59,026 bases of DNA from Tissierella pigra (GCF_009695605.1 NZ_VUNQ01000021.1:1-59026); one strand, 5' to 3'; positions 49,274-57,163 are shown, counted from the first letter of the stretch. A program made the numbers and translations. Notes: generated by a model not told the origin, from the sequence alone.

Positions 49274-52012
49274 TTAATTTGATTTACTTATTCCACCAAC
49301 TCTACCAACCCAAGGTAATAATAGAGCAGGGGATTGGAAATCACTAAAACAGAAGTACAATGCAGATACTATATCGTCATGGCCTGAATCTGTAGCATTA
49401 TGATATTGAGTAGAACGACCTTCTCTATCTACTGAAACATAATCTTGTAATTGTTTTTCAACCTCGGTACTCCAAGGGATTTGACACCATTGTTGCTCGA
49501 CTACAACTGCAAAGTCCTCAACTAGTTTAGCTTTGTTGTTACCTTGCTCATTAATAGGTACATTAGGTATTCCTCTTTTAGTAAGCTGTGAACCTATGGT
49601 TTCACCAAGTCCAGTTTGACCAAAGTTTACAGTAGCCCCATTGTAGAGCCTTGAATACATAGCTAATCTATCCCATTGAGCATCCCAGCCAAGTCTACTC
49701 ATAAGGTCTATTTTAACTACTTTACCTTTGCTATCCCTAATAACGCAAGGCTTACCATCACCTTTAGATGCAGGGTCATAGCCTATAGTATATGTTTCGA
49801 ATGGGTCAACTTTTTCCCATTCAGACCAAAATTCAGCCATAGCTTCATCTGAACGACAATCGAGTGGAGGCCTAATGAGAACTCTATCATAATGAGGGAA
49901 TACAGAGTTAATCTCCATAATAAATTCAGCTAGATAATCTTGCCTATATCTATCATTAGTCATTCCCATCTTAATCTCATCTTCAAAGGTGATAGGATTA
50001 CCCATTGAATCCTCTCCGACTATGGTATATCTCTTTTTACCCATATGAGGGTTATCCCAAGTTGAGAAATGAAATGTCTCATAAGAGGGGGAATAGAGGG
50101 AAGAATCTTTATCTCCCATTAAGGCTAACTTATAAAAATAAGTTCTACCTCTTGGAGTACTGTTAATTAGGGCAATTCCACCTTTACCACCTGGACCTCT
50201 ACCAGGTGAGTCAAGCCTTTGTCGAAGGTTTGCCCAAACTGTATCAAGCTCTTTAACTCTAGCAGCTTCCGTTATAGTTACAATATCAAGACCAACACCA
50301 ACAAGAGTTTCAGGGTCATCTGCCGAGTGAATTTCTATAATTCCACCATTAATAGTTTCTATAGTAAGATTAGATAGTGAAATATCATAAACTAGTTCCT
50401 TAGGTAGTAACTTCTTTAAATCACGCCAGTTTTGTCTTGCAAGTCGCATATTAGGTGCAACAATCCACCAGAGGACAGGAGGATTAACATCTATGGATCT
50501 TTCTTCATTTTCCATTTCTATAAATCTCATTACACCTTCGCCGATAGAACCTAAGTCCTTTCCAAAACGGTTCCCACAATTATGCGATACTATATTAGAT
50601 ACCAAAAAAGTATCATCATTGGTAGATAAATTATAAACCTTACCTTTGTATTCTCTTGTTTCTACTGATTCTAAAGGTATATATATGGCATCATCTTTAA
50701 TAAAAGAAAACTCTCTTATATGTTTTGTTTTATCGGAATATCCTAATTCATTAATTAATTGGCTAGAACTACATACAACCATATAGAATGGATTACTATT
50801 ATTTATTTCCCTACCACGAATCATACTTTTTTCTTTACGAGTATTTTCATGAATGTATGCAGAATACCCCAATCTAGCAAGTAGAAGTTGTAATTGATAT
50901 GCAAGTTTTCTACTGGCAGTTTTTCCATAGATTCTTAGCTGTTTCTCATCAAAATGACCATCACCGTCAAAATATCCTCTAAGGAAATTAATAATAATAT
51001 TTCTGTCTTTATGGAGTAAAATATCTTGAGGTATCTGCTTATTACTTGCACCAGTATCAAATTCTTTAGCAAATAATTCAGCTAATGCAGTTGAACAGAC
51101 AGCCAGTTGAGTAGAGTTATCTAATTCTTTATCATTGGCATGCACAGAATACCCTAATTCCTCATAAATTGTTTTTACTCTCTCGATGAACCCTTTTTCG
51201 TGAGTTCCCAAACTATAATCAACAGTACAATTACTTGTACTCCCATCAGCCATATATAAGCCTAGTAACCAAGCAGTTTTCTCATTTATAGGAAAATGAG
51301 GCTTATAATGTTTCTTTCTTGTTTCAAGTTTACGCATTTTCCATTTATCGATATTTGTAGTTCCTTCTAATCTAGGTATTTTCAAACACCACTTAACGTA
51401 TTGAGTTTGCTCATTTAAATATTTTTCAACATCACAAGCCTTTACCCAAATAGATTCTTCTACATTCCAGATAGTTTTTTTAGGTCGCTTACCTTTTTTA
51501 AAAGCCTTATAATTATCATTTCTAATAACTTTAGTAAGTAAAATAGGGTGTTCATCTGTAACCTCAAATGGCAAAATAAAACGAGCATTTATTTTATATA
51601 AAAGCCCGTCATAATCATTCACTATTTTTCTATATACCTTGTTTAATTTTCTATTGTTGCCAAATACATAGTCATCAACATTCACATCTTCTATAGACTT
51701 ATTTGCCCCTAAAATAAATTCACCAGGAGGTAAACAAACTAAAATCTTAAATCTGGCTTCACTATCATGAATCTTCTGTTGTGCAGCATGGGGAGAGTAG
51801 GGGATAGTGACTTTCTTAAATCCATTGGCTTTAGCCATTCTACATGAGCCACAAGTCTTTTGATTATTGTACCTATTTTGAGAAGGCACCCAAATTCTTT
51901 CGAACGGTTTCCCACATTCAGCACATATTCCAATTCTTTCAGCAGAAGAATGTTGTATATATTTTTCATTTATACGGTCAATTCGACCAATTGAGCCACC
52001 TTTTCTAGGCAT
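49274..52012 (-). CDS. terL: Terminase large subunit interrupted by an intein
   Basis: 912 residues from ATG 52012 (GGAAGGTGATATT upstream); the spliced product would be about 526. An N-terminal zinc ribbon (CAECGKPF then CGSCRM) precedes the ATPase. The Walker A-type motif is split: ...FKILV, intein, then CGNRFGKDLGS. The C-terminal nuclease region has YTIGYDPASKGDGK and GHDDIVSALYFCFSD with metal-binding Asp residues. It pumps DNA into the head and cuts it. No classical small subunit is visible beside it. The intein must splice for activity. Confidence 0.93.
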   Translation of the reverse strand: MPRKGGSIGRIDRINEKYIQHSSAERIGICAECGKPFERIWVPSQNRYNNQKTCGSCRMAKANGFKKVTIPYSPHAAQQKIHDSEARFKILVCLPPGEFILGANKSIEDVNVDDYVFGNNRKLNKVYRKIVNDYDGLLYKINARFILPFEVTDEHPILLTKVIRNDNYKAFKKGKRPKKTIWNVEESIWVKACDVEKYLNEQTQYVKWCLKIPRLEGTTNIDKWKMRKLETRKKHYKPHFPINEKTAWLLGLYMADGSTSNCTVDYSLGTHEKGFIERVKTIYEELGYSVHANDKELDNSTQLAVCSTALAELFAKEFDTGASNKQIPQDILLHKDRNIIINFLRGYFDGDGHFDEKQLRIYGKTASRKLAYQLQLLLARLGYSAYIHENTRKEKSMIRGREINNSNPFYMVVCSSSQLINELGYSDKTKHIREFSFIKDDAIYIPLESVETREYKGKVYNLSTNDDTFLVSNIVSHNCGNRFGKDLGSIGEGVMRFIEMENEERSIDVNPPVLWWIVAPNMRLARQNWRDLKKLLPKELVYDISLSNLTIETINGGIIEIHSADDPETLVGVGLDIVTITEAARVKELDTVWANLRQRLDSPGRGPGGKGGIALINSTPRGRTYFYKLALMGDKDSSLYSPSYETFHFSTWDNPHMGKKRYTIVGEDSMGNPITFEDEIKMGMTNDRYRQDYLAEFIMEINSVFPHYDRVLIRPPLDCRSDEAMAEFWSEWEKVDPFETYTIGYDPASKGDGKPCVIRDSKGKVVKIDLMSRLGWDAQWDRLAMYSRLYNGATVNFGQTGLGETIGSQLTKRGIPNVPINEQGNNKAKLVEDFAVVVEQQWCQIPWSTEVEKQLQDYVSVDREGRSTQYHNATDSGHDDIVSALYFCFSDFQSPALLLPWVGRVGGISKSN
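50579..51736 (-). mobile_element. Intein with LAGLIDADG homing endonuclease
   Basis: 386 residues from Cys (CLPPGEFILG at the N-splice junction) to the terminal His-Asn (VSHN), followed by the +1 Cys of the extein. Block B-like DEHPIL and the endonuclease motifs LLGLYMADGS and LRGYFDGDG at about 157-167 and 252-260 are present. Block F-like VYNLSTNDDTFLVSN precedes the end. The frame runs through without stops. It inserts in the most conserved terminase motif, as many inteins do. Confidence 0.95.
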
Positions 52013-52041
52013 AATATCACCTTCCAAAGTAGGCTCAAGGC

Positions 52042-52170
52042 TCAAATATTTACTTCTATTTCTTTTTTACATTGTTTGCACCATATAAATATCTTTTTAG
52101 CTTTACTTTCTTTTTCTATCCTGCATAGTTTTTTACCACAGTGAGGGCAGAGGTACCATTCCTTAGTCAT
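52042..52170 (-). CDS. Com-like zinc peptide (42 aa)
   Basis: ATG 52170 overlaps TAATATG after the previous stop. KEWYLCPHCGKKLCRIEK and WCKQCKKEIE form the two CxxC knuckles of a Com-like translational regulator, as in phage Mu. Com-like peptides often lie near terminase or modification genes. Ends 30 bases before the terminase ATG. Confidence 0.65.
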   Translation of the reverse strand: MTKEWYLCPHCGKKLCRIEKESKAKKIFIWCKQCKKEIEVNI

Positions 52171-52171
52171 A

Positions 52172-52573
52172 TTAAGACCTCAAATCTCTTACTGGAAGTC
52201 CTGCATCTTTTAGAGAGTGCCATATATCAAGAAACATCCTTTTATAGAAACCATTGGCATATCTGCGGGAACCATCTCCCCAGTCACTGTATCGTTCCAT
52301 AAACCTTATATCTATCGGCTCACTATTATCAGATAAAGCGAGATTTATGCAGTGAATAGTTGTTTTTCCAGTAGCTCTATTTCTAGCATGGCATCTTTTG
52401 CCATTAAATCGAGTTATACAAGACTTAACGACACTTTCTTTAAAAGAGAATAATAAGCAAGGGCATATATCAGGAAAAGGGGTTCTGTTAATTAGCCACT
52501 CTTTCTGCCATGGATAAAGTTTTATATTTAAAGCTTTTTCAATCAAATGTATAGTTTCTTCTGTTATTTTCAT
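52172..52573 (-). CDS. Small P-loop protein, terminase-like N-terminus
   Basis: 133 residues from ATG 52573 (TAGGTGATTGT upstream). IKLYPWQKEWLIN resembles the Q-motif start of terminases and helicases; ARNRATGKTTIHCINL is a Walker A-like loop with RATGKT. The protein ends where a full ATPase would continue. It could be a small regulatory ATPase or a remnant. It sits directly before the large terminase, where a small subunit would be expected. Confidence 0.55.
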   Translation of the reverse strand: MKITEETIHLIEKALNIKLYPWQKEWLINRTPFPDICPCLLFSFKESVVKSCITRFNGKRCHARNRATGKTTIHCINLALSDNSEPIDIRFMERYSDWGDGSRRYANGFYKRMFLDIWHSLKDAGLPVRDLRS

Positions 52574-52593
52574 ACAATCACCTACTTTCAGGC

Positions 52594-52619
52594 ATAAAAA
52601 AACCACCCTAAAGAGTGGT
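52594..52619 (-). terminator. Terminator below the tRNA-like gene
   Basis: ACCAC and GTGGT with an 8-base loop, then TTTTTTTATG on the minus strand. It ends the upstream transcript containing the tRNA-like gene. Confidence 0.75.
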
Positions 52620-52633
52620 AAATAGTTTATATT

Positions 52634-52712
52634 TGGCAGGCACGGCAGGAATCGAACCCCTTAATGTTGGATTTGGAGACCAACTGCAACCCAATTGCAT
52701 TATTTCGTGGTA
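52634..52712 (-). tRNA. Degenerate tRNA-Trp-like gene (anticodon CCA)
   Basis: Minus strand: D-arm TGCA-ATTGGGT-TGCA, anticodon loop CTCCAAA, T-loop TTCGATT and an encoded 3' GCCA. The T-stem pairs at three of five positions, the anticodon stem has one mismatch, and the acceptor pairs only over CACG/CGTG, leaving three terminal mismatches. Extra bases separate the acceptor from the D-stem. Likely decayed or unusual. Confidence 0.5.
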
Positions 52713-52717
52713 TATGT

Positions 52718-52739
52718 AACCCGTTAATTTCAACGGGTT
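52718..52739. terminator. Hairpin above the tRNA-like gene
   Basis: AACCCGTT and AACGGGTT form a perfect 8-bp stem with a 6-base loop. No T-run on the minus strand, so it may mark RNA processing or act weakly in either direction. Confidence 0.5.
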
Positions 52740-52748
52740 TAAATTTTA

Positions 52749-52949
52749 TTAATCTTCTAAAACTTCAACTGTTATTTTGATTTTCTTATTATGAAATTCT
52801 TTTAATAAATCTTCTATAATGCCTACATAAGACTCATCATCATAAAAATTTGCACCTTTTGTTTTATACAAAAATCCCCCAGAGATAGGCACTCCCATAT
52901 CCTCGTTTACATCATATTCAAACCAGCCTATAATTTCTTTTTTATCCAT
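52749..52949 (-). CDS. Hypothetical protein (66 aa)
   Basis: ATG 52949 after AGGGGTGG. Contains GWFEYDVNEDMGVPISGGFL and FYDDESYVGIIED. Small mixed fold. Not recognised. Separated from the phosphatase gene by 11 bases. Confidence 0.5.
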   Translation of the reverse strand: MDKKEIIGWFEYDVNEDMGVPISGGFLYKTKGANFYDDESYVGIIEDLLKEFHNKKIKITVEVLED

Positions 52950-52960
52950 ATTATCCACCC

Positions 52961-53449
52961 CTAAAATGGAGTATTATAACAATTCCAATTTTCCTTAACA
53001 AACCCTCTCATACCAGTACCAGGATTATACTCTGGATATAACTTCAAGAATTCAGCTTCAGCATCTTCCAAAGTATCAACATCAATATACTTATGCTTTA
53101 CAAGATATAGTAGGGCAATAGAAGGAGAGCGACTGAAACCCTCATTGCAGTGTACTAAAACTTTGAAGCCTTGATTTAGTTTCTCATGAATAAAATCTAA
53201 AGCCTTATCAATCATTCCTTTATCAAAGAATATAGACTTTGGAGCATCTACGATATTCATATAAAGTCTGTTTTTTCGTTCAGCCCATAAGTATTCTGGG
53301 TGGTCTTTAGGAGCACCTCTGCCAGTATATCCTAATAGTTGTCGGTGAAATGGTTCTTTACATGCATGAACTATAGCTAATTCTCTAAGTTCAACTTCAC
53401 CAACATCATTTTCATTACCAACAAATAAATTTTTAATAATTTCTTTCAT
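52961..53449 (-). CDS. Dual-specificity-type protein phosphatase
   Basis: 162 residues. HCNEGFSRSP (100-109) is the HCx5RS catalytic loop of the cysteine phosphatase superfamily; NIVDAPKSIFFDKGM carries the general-acid Asp, and LGYTGRGAPKDHPEYLW the substrate loop. It removes phosphate from tyrosine, serine/threonine or other substrates in the host. Phage-encoded forms are uncommon and could act on host signalling or on phosphorylated nucleotides. Located among early genes. Confidence 0.85.
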   Translation of the reverse strand: MKEIIKNLFVGNENDVGEVELRELAIVHACKEPFHRQLLGYTGRGAPKDHPEYLWAERKNRLYMNIVDAPKSIFFDKGMIDKALDFIHEKLNQGFKVLVHCNEGFSRSPSIALLYLVKHKYIDVDTLEDAEAEFLKLYPEYNPGTGMRGFVKENWNCYNTPF

Positions 53450-53767
53450 TTACATTACCCCCATTTTTATTTGTAATTTTAATTTTAAAGTAATCATTAA
53501 AGACTTCAAATTAAAAAGCAATCCTAAATCTTTAAGGTATCTATAAGACAATTTAAAATTTATTTTACGAATTATTAGCCATTCTAAAAAATCAAGAATA
53601 TCAAATTTAGTAGTATCTTGTAAGTAGTTTAATAATGATGATACATCTATATCAGATAAATCCTTAAACTTTACTCTAAACCAAAACCATTCAAAGACTT
53701 CAATAGTTTCGAATCCTGCTAAATGTAAGTTATCTATTTTGTTATTTAAATCATCAACCCAATTCAT
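53450..53767 (-). CDS. Hypothetical helical protein
   Basis: 105 residues from ATG 53767 (GAGGTG upstream). Helical with many leucines (DILDFLEWLIIRKINFKLSY, LLFNLKSLMITLKLKLQ) and an aromatic patch (EWFWFRVKF). Overlaps the upstream gene by 14 bases. Not recognised. Confidence 0.45.
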   Translation of the reverse strand: MNWVDDLNNKIDNLHLAGFETIEVFEWFWFRVKFKDLSDIDVSSLLNYLQDTTKFDILDFLEWLIIRKINFKLSYRYLKDLGLLFNLKSLMITLKLKLQIKMGVM

Positions 53768-54038
53768 TGGCAACACCTCGTAATTTCACATCATAAATAT
53801 AGCCTTTGTCATGGTTTTCTATGTAGAATATAAAAAACTCCCTATAGGAGTTGAGTTCAATAATCTCCATACTGTTCCAGTCAAATTCTTTACAGAATTT
53901 TAGAGATATAATTCTCTTAGATATTTTATTGGGTATTGGTGGTAAGGGTGGTTTAGGTGGAGTTACACTTTGATTTTCGTATCCGTTTGATTTTTTCCTC
54001 ATTGACCCAACAATTAAGCCGAATATGAATTTATCCAT
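53754..54038 (-). CDS. Hypothetical protein with a short N-terminal hydrophobic segment
   Basis: 94 residues after GGTGGTTTA. FIFGLIVGSM may be a short anchor or signal-like segment, followed by a proline-rich patch (TPPKPPLPPIPNK) and a globular end. Unknown. Confidence 0.5.
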   Translation of the reverse strand: MDKFIFGLIVGSMRKKSNGYENQSVTPPKPPLPPIPNKISKRIISLKFCKEFDWNSMEIIELNSYREFFIFYIENHDKGYIYDVKLRGVANELG

Positions 54039-54059
54039 TAAACCACCCTCCTATTAGAC

Positions 54060-54212
54060 TTATAATCTGTTGCTGTTCTTTTTCTTATAATGATAAAATC
54101 CCCATTGGAAATAAGGTATTCCATCTTCTGTTCCAAATTCACATCCAAATACTAGGCATGAAATTACAAAAGCAATGATTGCTACTGTAATATATTTTAA
54201 AAATCGATTCAT
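54060..54212 (-). CDS. Putative small lipoprotein (50 aa)
   Basis: ATG 54212 with a weak GAGTTGATTAA site. MNRFLKYITVAIIAFVISCL then VFGCEFG: the hydrophobic region ends in a lipobox-like VFGC. The mature part is about 27 residues, aromatic. Small phage lipoproteins often block superinfection. Lipidation is inferred. Confidence 0.45.
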   Translation of the reverse strand: MNRFLKYITVAIIAFVISCLVFGCEFGTEDGIPYFQWGFYHYKKKNSNRL

Positions 54213-54227
54213 TTAATCAACTCCAAA

Positions 54228-54875
54228 TTATCTTAAATATTCCCTTACAAAATAATACAACTGATGATAAATAAACAATCCAGCATATTTTTTATCAATA
54301 GAATGTATGTCAATATCATGTCTATGACCAAAAGTGAAAAGAGAAGCAATAAATGATTTCTCGTTGTATTGAGTATCGTATTTGTGTTCAATTATATCTT
54401 CAAAACTACCAATACCAGCAATAGCATCTTTTAATATATTAAAGTCATTTGTTTTGATACCTGTATCATGAGGAAGTTCATCTATAACTTTTTTAATTTT
54501 TTTAAAAGCCAATAAAGCTTCTTTATTTTCTTTTTTCTCAATCATCATAATAAATCTACTATCTTTAGCCCGTATAAACTCGTTTTCAATCCTAGTACGG
54601 TCAGTAGTGAAGTTCCCTGATACCTCTTCAAGATGAGCTTTTCTTTCAATTACACAATCAAAATAGGTATCTCTCATAATGCCTAGTTCAGGATTAGCAG
54701 GAAGAAAACATGAATAATCCCCATAATCAAGTTTTCTACTGACATGGGGAATCTTTTTATCATCAAAATATTTAATTATATGGTCATTTGCATTTTCTCT
54801 AGTATCAACTACTATAGTAATGCTTTTCAATAGTTCATTTAACTCTTTTTCGGTGTATCTGTATTGTCTTATCAT
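54228..54875 (-). CDS. ERCC4-type nuclease
   Basis: 215 residues. IVVDTRENANDHI, KLDYGDYSC and CVIERKAHLEEVSGNF contain the D...E-R-K catalytic set of ERCC4 domains (XPF/MUS81 type). DRTRIENEFIRAKDSRFIM is typical too. It cuts branched or structured DNA, probably in recombination or resolution. No dedicated partner helicase is next to it. Confidence 0.88.
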   Translation of the reverse strand: MIRQYRYTEKELNELLKSITIVVDTRENANDHIIKYFDDKKIPHVSRKLDYGDYSCFLPANPELGIMRDTYFDCVIERKAHLEEVSGNFTTDRTRIENEFIRAKDSRFIMMIEKKENKEALLAFKKIKKVIDELPHDTGIKTNDFNILKDAIAGIGSFEDIIEHKYDTQYNEKSFIASLFTFGHRHDIDIHSIDKKYAGLFIYHQLYYFVREYLR

Positions 54876-54884
54876 GTTATCACC

Positions 54885-55400
54885 CTAATCATCATTATCT
54901 ATAGCTACTCCAATGGAGGCAGTACCACCATCGGGAGTCCTAAACTGTGCCATGATCTTAGTTTTCTTTCTACCACCATATTCATCTTGAATAGATGGTT
55001 TCATTAGACTTTTCAGTGTGTTTGACATTTTTTCCATGGATTCTGCCATGAATTTTAAGTCCATAGGAGTTAAATCTTCTTTTTCTATTATTTTACTTAA
55101 AGTTTCTTTGCTTAATGCCTTATCAGCAACTAGATTTATCCCTTCGATTAATTTTTGGGCAGCATCTAATTTTTTATTATCAACTATAAGTTCCGTTTCC
55201 CTTTGCTTAGCTTCTAATACTTGCTTATTGAGAACTGCTAAACTTTCCGTTTTCTCAATGAGTTCATATTTCTGCTCAGCTTCATCATCGGGAGATATAG
55301 CAATGGAACCCATAAGAGGATTGAAGGGAAGTAATCCATCTTCTAGAACTTCACCTTCCATAACTTCTATATCTTCAGTTGTGTTTTTCTTTTTAGACAT
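54885..55400 (-). CDS. Hypothetical acidic/helical protein
   Basis: 171 residues from ATG 55400 (GAGGTG upstream). Acidic start (TTEDIEVMEGEVLEDG) followed by a long helical region (VLNKQVLEAKQRETELIVDN, MEKMSNTLKSLMKPS) and a beta end. Some phages place the small terminase in this area, but no HTH is visible here. Confidence 0.5.
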   Translation of the reverse strand: MSKKKNTTEDIEVMEGEVLEDGLLPFNPLMGSIAISPDDEAEQKYELIEKTESLAVLNKQVLEAKQRETELIVDNKKLDAAQKLIEGINLVADKALSKETLSKIIEKEDLTPMDLKFMAESMEKMSNTLKSLMKPSIQDEYGGRKKTKIMAQFRTPDGGTASIGVAIDNDD

Positions 55401-55405
55401 AATAA

Positions 55406-55729
55406 TCACCTCATATAGCGAAAGCCTTGAAACCCTTTCATATATTGAGTTTCTTCACTTCTTAAATCGTCTAATAAAAGTTGGCAACGACCTGACCAAA
55501 TCCTATTAGTAGTTTCACATAGCATAGAAGAGTTTTCCTGTATATCAATAACTCGCATTGAAGAATCAATCCTATTATTTTTCACAAAATAAACTCTATC
55601 ACCGATATTTAAACTTTTGGGAGTTCTAGAGAGTGTCCAAAACGCATTATGACCATTTACTAAGATGTTCTTATCTTCTTTTTCATCATTTTTATATTCT
55701 GTTTTTGGGATAGTTACGATAATATCCAT
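55406..55729 (-). CDS. PUA/ASCH-like small protein
   Basis: 107 residues from ATG 55729 (GGTGATTGAT upstream). IIVTIPKTEYKN, AFWTLSRTPKSLNIGDRVYF and RVIDIQENSS follow the pattern of small PUA-like domains. Role unknown. Confidence 0.55.
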   Translation of the reverse strand: MDIIVTIPKTEYKNDEKEDKNILVNGHNAFWTLSRTPKSLNIGDRVYFVKNNRIDSSMRVIDIQENSSMLCETTNRIWSGRCQLLLDDLRSEETQYMKGFQGFRYMR

Positions 55730-55730
55730 A

Positions 55731-56216
55731 TCAATCACCATTTTTATTCATAAACTGTGGTCGACGTTGAATAAACTCTTGAACTGCCACAGCTATCATA
55801 TCATGATAACCAACTTTCATAACTGTCATAGCATTTGCATTATCTACTATGATTTTGAATTCCTCATATAAATCCTTTGGAAAGTTTCTTATATTAACAT
55901 TTACCACATTACCTCTTTCAATTTTAGGTCTACCTGGAGGTGGAGTAGGAACTTCACCAGTAGATTTCCATTTATCATAATAATCCCTACGAATACCATA
56001 TTGATTAACCATGCCACCTTTAATAGGTCTTTCAAATTGTTCAAATAGATGTTCAATAGGTTTTAATTCTTCTAAATATTTTATTCCTTCAACCTTTTTT
56101 TCACTAACTGCATTTTTAGCCCTAGTCTCAGGAATTCCTTCTATCTTACATATATCAAAGTAGTTATAATAATTTTTAGGAAGTCGCTTATTATGAATTT
56201 TTCTTGGTCTTTCCAT
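55731..56216 (-). CDS. Ribbon-helix-helix-like DNA-binding protein
   Basis: 161 residues from ATG 56216. The C-terminal VNVNIRNFPKDLYEEFKIIV followed by MIAVAVQEFIQRRP is a ribbon-helix-helix-like pattern (strand, then two helices). The N-terminal part is basic and helical (RKIHNKRLPKNYYNYFDICK). It probably regulates early genes. The start has only a weak binding site. Confidence 0.6.
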   Translation of the reverse strand: MERPRKIHNKRLPKNYYNYFDICKIEGIPETRAKNAVSEKKVEGIKYLEELKPIEHLFEQFERPIKGGMVNQYGIRRDYYDKWKSTGEVPTPPPGRPKIERGNVVNVNIRNFPKDLYEEFKIIVDNANAMTVMKVGYHDMIAVAVQEFIQRRPQFMNKNGD

Positions 56217-56427
56217 TTTTATCAACTCCATTAAAATTCCCAAGGTTGGGAATGCATCTAGGTAATGCACATTTATACTTTAATCCAGTCCATGTACCCC
56301 AAGGGCAACCATAGCATTTATGACCTTTGCGTTGTTCTTCTTTGATTTTGAATAGACATTTTGCTAATCTGCATTCAAAATTTCCATCTAGTTTTTCAAA
56401 ATAATATTTGCATTCTTCACATTTCAT
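56191..56427 (-). CDS. Cysteine-rich protein (78 aa)
   Basis: ATG 56427 after CAGGTG. CEECKYYFEKLDGNFEC, CYGCPWGTW and KCALPRC give at least eight cysteines, suggesting two zinc sites. Overlaps the neighbours on both sides. Not recognised. Confidence 0.55.
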   Translation of the reverse strand: MKCEECKYYFEKLDGNFECRLAKCLFKIKEEQRKGHKCYGCPWGTWTGLKYKCALPRCIPNLGNFNGVDKNGKTKKNS

Positions 56428-56611
56428 TTTTATCACCTGCACAAAACTTTGCAAAGTTTTCTAATTCAGGCCACGTTTTGCTTAAAAGTGTTTTTACCGT
56501 AGTATTGCAATTTTTCACAATCTCACCTAAAGTAGGCATTTCGCCATTGTTTTTTTCTTCATATTCAGCTAAATAATCTAGTAGCCTTTGAGCTTTTTTT
56601 GAAAGTTTCAT
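56417..56611 (-). CDS. Small HTH-like protein
   Basis: 64 residues. LSKKAQRLLDYLAEYEEKNN then TLGEIVKNCNTTVKTLLSKT resembles a small winged-helix DNA-binding domain. Its ATG overlaps the previous stop by 4 bases. Likely an early regulator. Confidence 0.55.
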   Translation of the reverse strand: MKLSKKAQRLLDYLAEYEEKNNGEMPTLGEIVKNCNTTVKTLLSKTWPELENFAKFCAGDKNEM

Positions 56612-56910
56612 TTTCTCACACCCTTTTGCACCTTATAAAATTTAGGTTTTTGATTATCTTTGTCAACCTTACTCAAAACTCTTTGTTTATATTTTTCATC
56701 AAGAGATATTCTTAAAACAGTACCTCTAAGATATGGACTATAAGGAATTATCTTTTTATCTATCATTTTTAATAGATTCTTACATGTTCCAAGGTACTTT
56801 ACATGACCATGATTATGATATTTTCCTTTCGTATTTATAATTATATGACCATCTTTATAGTCATCTTCAATTACAATGAATTCTTTATATGTATAGACTA
56901 ATTTGCCCAT
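56608..56910 (-). CDS. Hypothetical protein (100 aa)
   Basis: ATG 56910 after AGGAGTTG. Upstream codons to 57012 run through a terminator and are unlikely to be used. Beta-rich with GKYHNHGHVKYLGTCKNLL and a basic C-terminus. Unknown. Confidence 0.5.
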   Translation of the reverse strand: MGKLVYTYKEFIVIEDDYKDGHIIINTKGKYHNHGHVKYLGTCKNLLKMIDKKIIPYSPYLRGTVLRISLDEKYKQRVLSKVDKDNQKPKFYKVQKGVRK

Positions 56911-56931
56911 AGTATCAACTCCTAGGTATGT

Positions 56932-56961
56932 AAAAAGACCAAGGGGGATAATCTTGGTCTT
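56932..56961 (-). terminator. Terminator below tRNA-Ser
   Basis: AAGACCAAG and CTTGGTCTT form a 9-bp stem with a 9-base loop, followed by TTTT on the minus strand. Confidence 0.8.
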
Positions 56962-57071
56962 AATGTATTGTGTATAAGTAGAATCATTTACCACACATTC
57001 ACTTATTAGCATCGGCCTTTAAACTTTCAGCCACTTATACATTTAAAATTTAAAGGGGAAATACAAATGAA

Positions 57072-57159
57072 CGGAGAAGGAGAGATTCGAACTCTCGAAT
57101 GCCATAAGCATTTATGGATTAGCAATCCACTGCCTTCAACCTAACTCGGCCACCTCTCC
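57072..57159 (-). tRNA. tRNA-Ser (GCT)
   Basis: Minus strand: acceptor GGAGAGG/CTTCTCC (7 pairs, one G-U), discriminator G, anticodon loop TTGCTAA with anticodon GCT inside stem TGGA/TCCA, a long class II variable arm (TGCTTATGGCA region), T-arm GAGAG-TTCGAAT-CTCTC. No CCA encoded. A complete, functional-looking serine tRNA reading AGC/AGT codons. Confidence 0.93.
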
Positions 57160-57163
57160 ATGT

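Noticed and set aside
54885-55400. Small terminase subunit
   Set aside because: No HTH and no terminase small-subunit pattern; the position alone is not enough.
55018-55509. 163-codon plus-strand frame in the early leftward region
   Set aside because: Antisense to two well-supported minus-strand genes; no binding site.
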